Assembly: GCA_030549495.1 (NCBI GenBank)
Contig: JAUIRK010000927.1
Location: 434,001 to 498,000, forward strand
DNA: 64,000 nt
Direction of reading: 5' to 3'
From: Nectonema munidae
Lineage: Eukaryota > Nematomorpha > Nectonematoida > Nectonematidae
Positions within the stretch are counted from its first letter, which is position 1. Each line of letters starts with the position of its first letter. Under the pieces are notes generated by a model, which was not told the DNA's origin, ran no database searches, and was given only the letters and a program-made list of their open reading frames with translations. The translations under genes and the position numbers were made by a program. Below, piece after piece: positions 1 to 12,900 of the stretch.

Positions 1-12
1 ATATATATAAAA

Positions 13-101
13 TGCATAGTAGTTCACTAGAAATACAATGGAAAAACTTTGTCTTTTATTCTGATATATTCGTGTGCTTAAAAAAAATCTTTTCCAATTT
101 A
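13..101. repeat. Dispersed repeat, copy 1 (mate at 7499-7579)
   Basis: GCATAGTAGTTCAC and the following 75 or so bases recur in the same orientation at 7499-7579 with a few substitutions and small indels. Both copies lie in OGA introns. No TIR or coding potential seen; family unknown. Confidence 0.75.
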
Positions 102-279
102 AATACACTTAAAATTTGTTCGAGAAATTTAAGATTTCGAATTATTTCTGTAAAAAGTCACACCCTATCACTGCTCAGAGATCAATTAATAATGACAAAA
201 CAATTTTCTAATGCAATTTAAGTCCAACACATGATGAAAATATCCTTCATAAGAAAAGGTGTTCACGAGCTTAAATTTA

Positions 280-555
280 ATTTGTATACATTATTGATGC
301 CAATATTTGTCAATCGAACGAAAACTTCGATGAATATAAAGATGAAATTATTGTAATGATTATGGCGTTAAATCATATAATGGTGAAGGTGAAAGTAAAA
401 ATGAACGATTGTAAGTGACCAGACTCAAATTATTTGGCGAGTGAAGAAGAAGAAGAAGAAGAAGATATTTCGCCTCCCACTGATAAATTTTACGACAAAT
501 ACTTTGAGTTTTCCAATTTAAAAATGGAGGAAGGACCGCATAAAAAATGTTGTTC
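280..555 (+). pseudogene. Possible Tigger/pogo transposase C-terminal remnant
   Basis: Translation gives ENFDEYKDEIIVMIMAL and, in a second frame, ASEEEEEEEDISPPTDKFYD followed by FEFSNLKMEEG. An acidic run before a short PPT/helix block is typical of Tigger transposase tails (EEEIxxxV ... EEEEP PPT xxEA). Two frames are needed, so it is not functional. The acidic run alone is low complexity, so the call is weak. It is not an OGA exon in any phase. Confidence 0.3.
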
Positions 556-738
556 AAGAAGTTCAGTTTTTCTCACCCCTGTCTAATAGGGTGTAATATA
601 TTTATATTATTATGGCTTTTCTTATATCGAGCACATATACTTGTTAATGCATACATTTTTAATATTTAAAAATATAAACTCTATAAGCGTATTTCCTTTT
701 CGATTTTGCTTCATATTTAATATTTTTTTTCCAAAAAG

Positions 739-944
739 ATAATAAAAATCAAAGCGATGGCGTTAAAAAGTGTATGAGTGATATTTTGGGCGCAAATCAC
801 CAAAAGGAGAGTAGTTACAAAGTTTCAAGTGAAGAAATTTCTCTCTTAGTCGACTTCCTATATCTTCCCTTTGATCATGGCACACATGCGGTTTCCTTCT
901 TCGACAAGTTTTTGTTCATCATGCGAAACGCCTACAAACACCAG
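739..944 (+). CDS. OGA: OGA exon: start of the post-catalytic region
   Basis: Reads in the frame of the ATG at 774, but that Met is internal. The block LLVDFLYLPFDHG corresponds to the animal OGA motif LLADLFYLPYEHG at the start of the stalk region. The exon ends at a GTAAGC donor after NAYKHQ, phase 0. The acceptor is less certain: AG at 737-738 and AG at 753-754 both keep the frame; the first follows the better pyrimidine run. Upstream exons carrying the GH84 domain are expected left of the window. Confidence 0.8.
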
Positions 945-3900
945 GTAAGCAAACTTTCATTTTACATCCAATCATTGAACACCTTTAATCCCACAATAAT
1001 CACGTATATTTTCACTAAGAATTTTTTGTAAATCGTTGTTTCCAATTAAATTGTCCATTTTAGTATCGATAATAATAATAGAAACCAAACTAAAACTAAT
1101 AAAATTGGTGCACCCCTCAGAATTACCAGAAACTTATGAGTTGAAGTAGCAAAAACTTGTTCACTAAAAAGCTTCATGCTAAGATTGTGTTTCTAATCCT
1201 AAACGAAGTCTTAGAAAAAAACTAAATACACTATTCACTCAAAATTAAAATTTTTAAATTTCAGATGAAATATAGGCAAATTTAAAATCTACCCTTGATA
1301 AAAATTCATTTACAAAGCATGAATCCGCTAACGGTATTCACTTTTATGTATGGCCGATTCAATTTTAAACCTTTCGTTATTTTTTCCTTATATCCAAGAA
1401 ATTAAGAAATTATTTACGAGGAAAGCAACGCAAACAGCAAATATTAAAAATTACGAATTGATTTATGATCCTGTCAACCCTAGCCCCTACACTAATCCCA
1501 GATGACTTTTTAAAGATTCTGACGCAGTGTTCCTGAATTTTGTCTTTCCGCGACTTTACGAGTAAGTGATTAATTCCCAGTTCCCCGGGATTATCTATTT
1601 TTTCAATTTTCCTTTAAAAATTTGAGCAAGAAGAAATTTGAATGAAAAATTCATTACGATTACAAAAATTTTTTAAAAAAAAAAAAATCAAAATAAAAAA
1701 TTTTTGGTTTTTATTTTTTTTTTCTTTTTATTACTAAAAAGTGGTGGAATAAATTTTTTTTTTACCTTTTATGAGAAAATAGGTCTTTTTGATTATGCCA
1801 AAATATTAATTTTCATTAGATCTAATTTTTAGAAATATGATCGAAGCAATATTAATTTAGATGAATAGAATGAAAGTTTCTTTTAAAATGACACTACCGA
1901 TTTCTCATAGATGATGTAAGTAGATAGAAAGAAAGTTCTAAAAAAATGTAGAAAGGGTAAAGGTATTATCAGGTGTTTTCATCGAGAAGGCATAATTGCG
2001 CCACTTGTATCGAACTATGAAGAAAGGCGGCTTGATGCGGGATCGAACCGAACCTCCTTGAATTATCGAAACCCAGTATCTCTAACTAACTACCTTACTC
2101 ACGCCCCCTAAGAAAACTATTCTTAGATTAGTGTAGTTCTAACGATAACAATTAAATAAAAATAATTAAATCCGGGCGAGTAAATAAATTCCCCTGAGTA
2201 AAAATTGGTGGAGGACAGGGGGATCTCGAAAAAAACAGGAAAAGAAACACTAGTCTGACTCCGGGTATTAAATAACAATTTTGCAGTTTTTTTTTAAAGT
2301 TTGATTACAAAACTTTTCTCACATCTATCTAGTGATGGAGTAATTATACTTTGTTTTTATCATCACTATTAGCGTAATTTACAAAGCCTGAAGATAAATT
2401 AATTAATTAATTACATTGTTTACTTTTAATCAACTTTGTTTCACATACATAATAAGTACAGCACTCACGTGTATGAATTGCATAATATATATATATATCC
2501 TAACATGATAACATATTAAGTGCTGTGCTGTACAATATATATATGATTCTTATATGGATAATTTTTGCTAAAGCTATTGTCCATCCTTTTGTCTATGACC
2601 ATGGTGAATCAATAGTAATTTGAGATGGTGAATTATATTTCAGCACTCATTTTTATTATTGTCATTTTGCGTAATCGCAATTTGTTTTATCGCCGCCTGT
2701 CTTGAGATATCGATAAATGCGATGTTCATTAAATCTAATCTCTTTTATCCTTTTCTCTCATAAAATTGGTTGAATGAACAACGCCACCAACTCCAGCACT
2801 CTCCTCCTTTCTCCGAGTAAGCACAATAACCGGCTATGCTTGTCTTCCGTCTTTGTGAGTGAATTCAGCCTGGGAGTTTCCATTGTGCTCTGGCTTCTTG
2901 GATTTCCCGCTAATGTTTATTCCTTTCTTGTTTTGCGCAAAATGATTCGTTCAAACGCCGGCTACACCCCCCTTTCCTACCTGGCCCTTTCTAATTCATG
3001 CTTGTGCTTGCACTTTCTAGTCTACCCCATATTCTACGAAATCCTGCTCAAGCACTGCCAAACCCTATCCGCAATTCTCTTCTCGCCCACTTGGGCTTTC
3101 TTCAAGCATCGAATCGAACTATTCATACGCACCATATTCATCGTGATAACGCGGGCCATGATGCTCTTCTTCGTGTATGATCGCTTCCTAGCTCTTCACT
3201 CACCATTCAGTCTTCTTGCGTGGCGCAATTCCCTCATCTTCAAATTTGCCATCCTCTACTCCTTCATATTTTCTCTCGTGATCAACTTTCCACTCATCTT
3301 CATCACCGACTTTCTTCCATTCACCTCTATCTTCTCTCCCTTTCTAGTTTTCATCAACATTCGCGAAATCTTCATCTTTTTGCTGCCTTTTCTCTTTTTC
3401 GTTGTGGTGAGCATTCGCATCTCCATCAAACTCCAAAAATTCATCTTCAAAAAACGCACAACCCATCCAACAAACGCTTCTTCTCTACGAAGGGGTAAAC
3501 CTCCCTTTATTAGCACTACGCAAACTTCGCGCATTGTCGTTCATCCTCTCGCTTCCAAATTCAGAAAACATAGGTTGAATCTTCCGTCATCTTCTTCTCA
3601 CATCCCCATTCTCTTTTTCCTACTGATCTACGCGATCACAACTGCCCCTATAGCACTCGTCAATACCCTTTTCAACAATACAAACATTAAGAATGGAGAA
3701 TTCCTTGCTAAAAAAATTTCCAACAATTTAGAAATTGTCAACTACACTCTCATCTTTTACTCCTACTTCTTTGTGGATAAAAATTTTCGCAAAAATGTCA
3801 ACTTTTTCCCGCGCTTTTTCCACCTCTCCTTACTTTAAAATATCAAAGCACTCTTCTATCTTATTATCAAATATTTCTTAAAACATCTTATTTGTCTTAA

Positions 3901-6900
3901 AAATAAATTCGTCATTTTAATTTTTACTTTAACTTTTTTCAATCTAACTCTACACATGTGCCAAAATTTTTATGCTTATTTTCTAATTATGCCACATAAC
4001 TTTTAAAGTTTTTTTCTTGAAACAGCATTTGTTCTAGGTTTTGAATGGTTCTACACTATTTGTTCTAATACATATATAAACTTTTAAAACAATCGTCATC
4101 TGTTTTATTTGACAATTACCAATCATCACTGGCAAATTTTCATCCATAATTTCCTAATAAATAAGTTGTCTAAGATCGCCTATATTTTTCTTTTCCATTT
4201 CATTATTTGACAATTTTGAAATAGAGAAGATAATGTTTGTTTACTTAGAATTGAAATTCATATTGATTCTTACTTCCAATTAAATTTTACGAACTGAAAT
4301 TCGCTCCAGGAGATAACGTAAATAACGCCGACAAATTCTTCGTAACCGAACCAGTTACTTCAACTCACAAAATCTCTAATAAATTTACATGTATGAATAG
4401 TTTTTAACTATTTTAATGTATTGTCCAATTATGTCACATTTTTTTAAAATGGAGTTCCATAACCTTACTGTTATGTTTTGCTAGCTGTAATTATGTTCTA
4501 ATAAATTTTTGTTTGTTTTTTTGCTTTCTTGACAAAATAGTTTTGAATTTTGTGTGTATCATCCATCGACTCAAAATTTTCCCCGAATAAAACCGTTAAT
4601 CGATCGCTTAAAAGATATAAGGCAAGGAATTGATCGGTTAATCAAAACAAATATCCACCCAAACGACAGTAAAGAGTCCGTTTTAAAAAAGCATTAAATT
4701 GTAAAAAAAATTGAATATTTAGCATTAATGATATTTAATAGAACATTTATTACGTAAGTAAACTTTTCATGTCGTGCAAACTATTTTCAGACTATACAAA
4801 AAAAAATTTAAAAAATCGAACAGAAAATTTGTTTAAGTTTGTTTAATTGATATAAAAAATTTTAATTAATTTTTCCTATAGTTGTTAATTTTTTAATAAA
4901 CGAATTATTTTATAATCTTTTCGACTCGGGTTGCATCGATAAGCAAATTGGTTGATAAGCTTATCATCTGTCGATACCATATGATATATTGGAAGAAATT
5001 TATTTATGTAAAGATAATAATAATTGCAAAGAAACAAAGCATTTTAAAAGTAGTCTTTTAATTTCAACCAATGAAACGGAGTAGAATCTGTATACCTAAT
5101 TAAAATCTTTTTAAAATGCATTTTACAATTTAGAAACAAAGACACCTTTATGGGTGGAACCTCTCTCCAATAATACTTTATTTATATAGGAGTTTGGCTA
5201 TTATTATTTTTATTATTACTATAAAGCAGTATATTTTAAGTGTATATTTGGTTGATAACATATTTGGTTATCCAATTATAAATCTTTTATTCAAAATTCT
5301 GCTTAAATTTGCAACTTTTCTAAGTAAAATTGTTTTGGGAATGAAAAAAGCACAATATATCTTGCCAATGTCACTTGCACTAAAAATTTTATTAAATAAC
5401 ATCTCTACCATCCGATTTCCCCGTACTTTGGGACTAAATCCAATGATAAATATAAAAAAGTTATATTTCAGACATTTTTATATAATAGATTACCTTTCCA
5501 CCCCATAAGTGGTAAGTTTATGAATTGTTGGCCAAATTGATTTCTTGTTTTACATATGTTTCGTGACCTTGAATTTGTGAATTATTTGCTTGATTGATTT
5601 AGTTCACCACAATTTTGTTTCATTATTGTGTATTTTGTCTTCACTTTGGCCACACTCGAAAACTACTGTTTCTCCATCTTAATATAAATTTTCCATTTTT
5701 TTCTCAAGTCATTGAGGTTATTTCTAGAAAAAAAGAAACATCCTAAGAGCAAAACCAAAAAGCAAACCAATTCTCCTTCAACCCAACAAAACTCCAATGC
5801 TGAAGAAGAGATGAGTGCAAAGAGTGATGATGTAGTGCGAAACTCTCCGCCTCCTCCTTCTCCATGTTACGATGAATTACCTCCTCCCACTTCTGATGAT
5901 GAAGATCCACTTTTCATGATCAAGTGGCAGGAAACATTGACTTCATTACTTCACATCTGTGACACCTTAATCGATACATGCACAAAGATGATGAATGTCA
6001 CCAACGTGGCTGTGTTGCATGATCTTAGCCCTTATGTTTGGGATTTAAAAGGTTTTCATTTTTTTCTGTCATCTTCATCAATAGTTTCTCTTTTGCCAGT
6101 AAAAAATCATTTAAGAAGGATCAAATATAGGAACTTTTGATTTTAAATGTTAAAAATTTGTTGGTTTTATGTCTTGCCTATTTTAAATATTGCTTATTAT
6201 ACTATACAAGTGAAATCGCACATTCGTCCTTAAAGTTCTACAAAAATTTATCAATTCCATTCAAAAATAAATTTTTGGATTTTCAGAATATTTTATTATT
6301 TTACCTCTGCTTTTTATACTGACAACCACACTTCTTATTTCTAACTCGGAATAACCATCTCTGATCGTAACATTTTTCGGATCCTTCAATATCAATTGAT
6401 CTTTTTCCTAACCAGGTAAAAATTAATTCGTTATTTAAAAATTATTTTGTCCTAATTATCTTTTGAACACAAATATAAAAAAGATTAAAAATACAAATTA
6501 AAGAACTACCAACCTCTTAATAACAGATGTCACTTGTTCAATTGTCCAATGGGCAATTATCGGGGTTGGATGAGGGCATTTTTTGGGGGCGATTATCCTA
6601 GAACCAAAATACTAATTAAATAAAACCAAAAATATTAACAGATAACCTTTTTCACAAAAATTTATAATATCTTCAATCGTATAAATGACACGATGTTAAA
6701 AAACGAACTAAATGTTAAGAATATTGGATGTTTATCTTTGCAAACGGGAAAAACTTTATTGATTTTTCACAATAAAATATAAAAGTTATATCCTTTTTGA
6801 AAACATATAAGATCTGATATAGGAATAAAAATACCCCTCTGTCCGCCTATATATGAGGGCTCTGCTTTATATTGTTTTTTAACCATTTTCTACACCATAT

Positions 6901-9900
6901 CTTTAATCTTAAAGATCCAGATTCAAGTACACACTTTTATAACGAAAGAAACAGATCAGACTCATACAAATACCCTCATTCACTTGCAAAGACACGCGCA
7001 AAGACAGATAAGCACAAAAACTTCACCAATAACTGAAATTTAAAAAATCATGAAGCAATGTAAAGAAAAGGAGAGAATGAATTTTTTTGTCTAAAAAATA
7101 ATGAACAAATCAGAAAAAAGACTTTTGATTTGTTATGGAGTTCATTGCAACATTTGATCTAATGGATTCGCGTCATAAATTCATAATTCATTCCATTCAT
7201 TGAAATAAGGGTTATATATTTCTTGTAAATCATGGTTCTCTCTCTCCAGATCGATCCAATAATGATAAGACTAATACAAATAGATTTATTCCTGAATCTT
7301 AAAATGCAATACATTAAATTTGTATTTAAATACAATTAAAAAATGGTTCCTTGAAATATTTCTAGTATTATAAAGAAAATGGGTGATTTCATTAGAGTAA
7401 GAATGTAATATTCAGAATTCAAAATTTTGCAACTTTATTGACTTAAAAATGAAAGTAAGTAAAGCATAAATATGTGTGTAAGTGTACAAAATATAAAAGG
7501 CATAGTAGTTCACGAAAAATACAATTGGAAAACTTTGTTTTTTATTCTGATATATTTTCGTGGGCTTAAAAAATCTTTTCCAAATGTAAGCCACGAAGGG
7601 GTGGAAAAAGTCTGTCGTAGATAAGTAATTAGTTACCGTGTTGGAAAGTACAAGGGAATGCATTGTTTAGTTTACCCTGCGATGAAAATGGAGTAAGAAA
7701 AAGACGATACCCTTGTGCTTGAAAGATACATATGGATTTTGTATCCAATAAAAATATTATTTGGCTGAAATGTCGTTATTGACGCGTAGTTTTACTCATC
7801 ATAATTGTGTTTCATTGATGCCGCCATCTCTTATTCCCTTTTCTTACTTTTAGGTGTTGTGATTTTGGTGAGAGCGTATGTGCTTTGGCTAAATCAATGT
7901 CATATTCCTCCACCCATTCCCATTAAAAAATCCTTCAATTGCGTGCCAGGTAGACGTGAACAGAATTCCTCTCTTTTTTGCTCTAATTACTCTCTTTGCT
8001 TTGTCCTTAGGCTTGTACACACCGTCCTACCCCCTCGTTGTCAGCTCCATCCAAACTCAAATTCACAACATGCTTCCACTGAATTCGGCTTTGGATTTGT
8101 TTTGTCACAGACCTCCGTATCCTCTCATCAAAGAAACCTACCTGATAGAACCATATGACAGCGCTTGCCAAGTTATTTTCGTTCATTCACTTCCTCATAA
8201 CATTCACATTTTTAAATACAGTGAAAATCGGATATAACATTTTTCAGGGTACCTTTCGTTTAATGCGCTATAGCCGAAATTGACTATACCCAAAACAAAT
8301 ATTAAAAATTATATGAAGTTTGAAATAGAAGAATAAACATTTGCGTTTGCCTCCCTACATATAAACCAAGAAGCATTACTTGATAAATGCATAAAAATAA
8401 GGATGCATTATAAATCACTTACCTCTTTCGGTACCAAAGTTCCCAAAGGAAACGCAGATACACGAATTCTTGTTTCAAATAGAATTAAAAATAGAGCTTA
8501 CTGAAGTCGTTTGCGTTCTCTTTGGGAACATTCGTACTAAATACGAAAAAAGTTGATTAAAATGGTAAATAAAAAATGTAAAACACAAGTAATGCTTTTT
8601 CCATTAAAAGTGCCCCTTTGCTTATGTAGGGAATCAAACGCCAATTTTTATTCTTCAATTTTTTGCTTCTTTACTGAAAAATAACATTTAAGACTAATAT
8701 AATTGCTGATACAAATGCTTTTTAATTAATAGGCTGCTTAAAGGAACTTTGAAAAGCGGGCCTTTCATTTTGTTTAATTTTTTTACACGTAAGTAAGTTT
8801 GGCCAGATACTTGATTTCAACACTACTGGTTCAATCCAGCATTAAATGTTCCTTGCTCATATTTCGAATCAAGCGGCTCATCTGTGTCTCATCTCGATAA
8901 AACGCATAAAGGAACCCTTTATCCTTACGTTTAAGACAGAGTTGTACGAGATTTGTCGATTAACTGCGAATGATGGAGCTGACGCCACAAACTTCTCTCC
9001 CTACCACCTAAATTTGTATGGCGACTTTTTGATTGGAGCTTTTCTCAATCTTTCACCTCAGACGTGCTTTGTTTTACGTTCTTCGTCTAAAATTATTGGT
9101 AAGACTTCACCACTCCATTTTTATATAAAAGCCCAATGTTTCTCTGAGGTCATTTAACTTTAGAATGCAAATGTTCGTTTTATAGATTCATTTCGTTTTT
9201 CCTCTTCACCCCTTCTCATACCGAAAATGTAATCATGCCTTCCTTGAAATATTACCCTGCTACACTACATACTAGAAAAGTTTATATTTAAGTGTGATGT
9301 CATAAATAGTTAGTTAGAAATAATAAATGAATTAGTTTTTTCAAAGCTTTTTATTTTGGTTCTTAGCAAGTAAATAAACGAATCATCCCATTACTAGTTT
9401 ATAGGCTGACTTCTAAAAAAGTTTACAAATGAAAATTTGGCTAACAGCAAATTTAAAAATTGTTTAAAATTTTTTTTGTTAATGATTTTTGAAATAATAC
9501 AAATAATAATTGATAGAAAAAATATTGATTAAAATTTATTAGCACTCAACCCAAATCTATTTTGATGATCAAGGACCCCATAATTCTTCAAAGGACTCCA
9601 AAATATCCGTAGGGATCAAATTGGGAACACTAATTCTGAGTGACCAATGGCCATGCATAAAATCTAAAAAGTTATATCCCAACAATTTTGCGATTATAAA
9701 AAATTTTTATTTTGAAGATCTTAGAAAAGGGGTATATTTTTTGGTAACAACTCAATTTTCATCGATTGTATTTAGAGTTATATGAGTTATGTGATTCAAT
9801 GTTACGTGTTTAGCAATCAATCACTTTAAGCTTATTAGGGATTTGGATTAAAAATTTTAGATAATTTTTGGAAGATTCAATACAACCCGATATCAAAGAT

Positions 9901-12900
9901 GGATACCACTAAATAAAATTTCACTCTAATAAATTATAATAGTGGATCGTATAGAATTCCTTTGTTTGTACTCATTTCTTTTCCAATTGCAAATTATTAT
10001 TCTCAGTTACGTAGAATGGTCTAGTAGTGCAAGTAAGAAAGTATCGTTTATTTTTATAGAATGTACCGTTTAAGTTAAATAAGATCGTTTTTAGGCAAAA
10101 TAAAAGGGAAATGCATTTTCAATGTCAAAAGTACTTTCAAACTAGTTATGTAAAATTAAACATCTAAATCAGGGTTTCTCAACCGGGGGCCACATGGACC
10201 CTAGGGGTCAATATAATAATTCAGGGGGTCCACAGCCGATTTATTATAAAATAGGGGTCCACAATGATATTTTAGTGATCCACGAAAAAGGCCATCTCAT
10301 AACGGTTTTTATTATAAAAATTTAGCAATGGACTTGACATCCTAATAAGAGGTGCTTTATGACTAGCATTAACTTCAATGCAACCAGATATAAAGAAATG
10401 CGTTGAACAGCATCAATGTTTTTATTATAAAAATTCTTGCATTCGATTTGCTTTCATTTCAATATGAATTCTAAGCATATTCTATTTTCTTTGTCATAAC
10501 CTCAAAAATTTTATTAATTAAAAATATTAAAATAAATATTTTTTGTCCAATTTTTATGAAGGGGTACACCATGAAAAAAAGAAGTGAAAAGGGGTCCATG
10601 AGTAAAAAAAGGTTGAGGAACACGGATCTAAATAGATTATATATTTATTAGTGGAAAATACTTCGGAGTATATGTTAGCATACTTCCAACACTACCATAA
10701 CTCTTGTACGCTGCTTCATCACAATACTGTTATATGTTGGCAATAATTTCATGAATTCTACGTATTTTTTAATGATATCAGTAAATATTGTAAATATACT
10801 TGTCCCATTCAATGTCGTGTTTAGGCAAAAATATACGTTTCAAATTATTCCGTTATTTTGCATGATTTTTGACACTCTTTTTCGGATAATTTGTATTAAA
10901 AGAACTTGAAGTTGTTTTAAAACATTCTCCTTTTTGTGACGAAAAATATTCTTCAATAAAAATAATTAAAAAATTTATATTAGAACGTGGGCCAAATAGA
11001 AAAAATGTCTCATTGGTCGTAGTTTGCTTCGACCCTCTATGTAACAACCAAAGAATACACCTATAGTAGTGTAGATAATGTGCTTGCTATCATGACTTCG
11101 ACTGTTGAGTAGAATGTGCAAAGCGTAACTGGTGAGCCTTTAAAAATGGACGTTGTTTTTCCCAAAGGGCTGTCCTATTTTTCATCACGCTCTCTATATA
11201 TTTGATATGCTTTTGCTTAATAATAAAAAATGTTTTTTTTATTTCAATTAAAATTTCTTATCCACAAATCTGCGTAGGATGAATTGTCAGAAAATCCAGT
11301 AGACATTAGTTTTCTCCTAACTACTTTTTTTTATTCAAGGAAAAAACATCTTCTACAACTGAAGAACATGCATGTTATATGTGCGAATTGAAGCTCGGGC
11401 ATCAGCAATCAGGGGCGCACATCCGGGGGGGGGGGCGAGGGGGAGCGACCAAAAATGTGTTTTCGGGGGGGGGGGGGGTGAAAATGACCTTCGCCTCTCC
11501 CCCCCCCCCCCCCCCCCCCCAATAATTTTCTATAAGTAAGAGTTGCTGCTTGTTTATAAAACATGGATGATGATCATGATATCTATGTATGAAGAATGGA
11601 GACTTTCGAATCAATCAAACATCACATGCCAAGCTGCTCTGAAATTCCTATCGAACATATTTTACAGACGATGGGTGAGATCTATATAATAATAATCCAT
11701 TGCTTCAATATGCACACAATAAGTCAGCAATGTTTATCCCAGTGTCTCCTCTTTATAGTATTTTTGGGCAAACACATGTTGATGATCCACTAGATTTTCT
11801 CATCTTCTGTCACAGTCATTCTATTTCTCTTTCTGTCTCCTCTGTTTTTCTCTTGCGCTTTCTCTGCTAAAACTCAATCATTCACTCAAGCTCTTTTCTT
11901 TCATTCAAGCCCTCTTCTCTTGTTAAGCCTTCCTATCTCATTCAGTTCTCTTCTCTCCAGTGACGTAGCTAGGCTGGGGCATGAGGGGCCGTGCCCACAC
12001 TCCTATGTACCGCATGGTGCCCCCATGCAACTTATGCGATATCAGTTTTTGAAAATTTCTCCAATGAAAGGATCAAGAAAGTATACAAAATGTTGCTCAC
12101 GTTTTTTGTTTTTAAATTGTGCCCCCCCCCCCATTAACTTTTTTCTGGTTACACCACTGCTTCTATCTAATTTACATTTAGAGTTAAATTAAAATAGTTT
12201 CCAATTGTTACAATTTTATATTAATGAATATTGTTAGACTCGCGCTAAGAATTTTTTTCAACAAAGGTCATTTAATCTTTATCACTACGTTTGTTACATT
12301 TGAAAACTTTTTATTTTTTTCGAGTCAAGAAATTTTTTTAATAGCTATTTGAGAATGAATATTTTGACTAGCTATTCGGGTTAAAAGCAAGAATTATTAA
12401 AAATTTTTATATTCTTGTTTATTTTATCTCTATTAAATTATTTCAAATTAATCATTTTATCTCTTAATTTTTTAGAATTGTCCATGAGACAAAATGTCTT
12501 ATGAAAATAATGGGGCGAATTGTCCATGGGACGAACTGTCTTATGAAAATAATGGAGCGAATTGTCCATGGGACGAACTGTCTTATGAAAATAATGGGGC
12601 GAAATGCCCGAGGACCAAACTAACATAAATCAAAGTATACGAGAAAAGAAAACCATTGCGTTTTTTTGAATATTTGTCTACAAATAAAATTCTGAGAGCT
12701 GTCATAAATAATAGATCAAGTACATTTTTAACAACTGAAACGTTTTGTTTCGATATTTTTACTGAATTTTATTTGTAGACAAATATTCAAAAAAACGCAA
12801 TGGTTTTCTTTTCTCGTATACTTTGATTTATGTTAGTTTGGTCCTCGGACATTTCGCCCCATTATTTTCATAAGACAGTTCGTCCCATGGACAATTAGCT

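Noticed and set aside
3256-3534. Minus-strand 92-residue ORF and two plus-strand ORFs over the GPCR
   Set aside because: Antisense and out-of-frame shadows of the receptor, with biased composition and no motifs.
5194-5508. 104-residue hydrophobic ORF in an OGA intron
   Set aside because: AT-driven Ile/Leu/Tyr-rich product with no ATG at its head; possibly inside a worn MITE; no evidence of coding.
8846-8935. Extension of the fifth OGA exon to an upstream start at 8846
   Set aside because: The added residues have no family match and phase-correct AG at 8934-8935 joins exactly to the previous exon.
11596-11793. ORF with residues CSEIPIEHILQTM shared with the minus-strand ORF at 45399-45596, as a conserved gene
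   Set aside because: Both are copies of the same non-coding hAT-type repeat; conservation reflects repeat identity, and the frames contain microsatellite differences.
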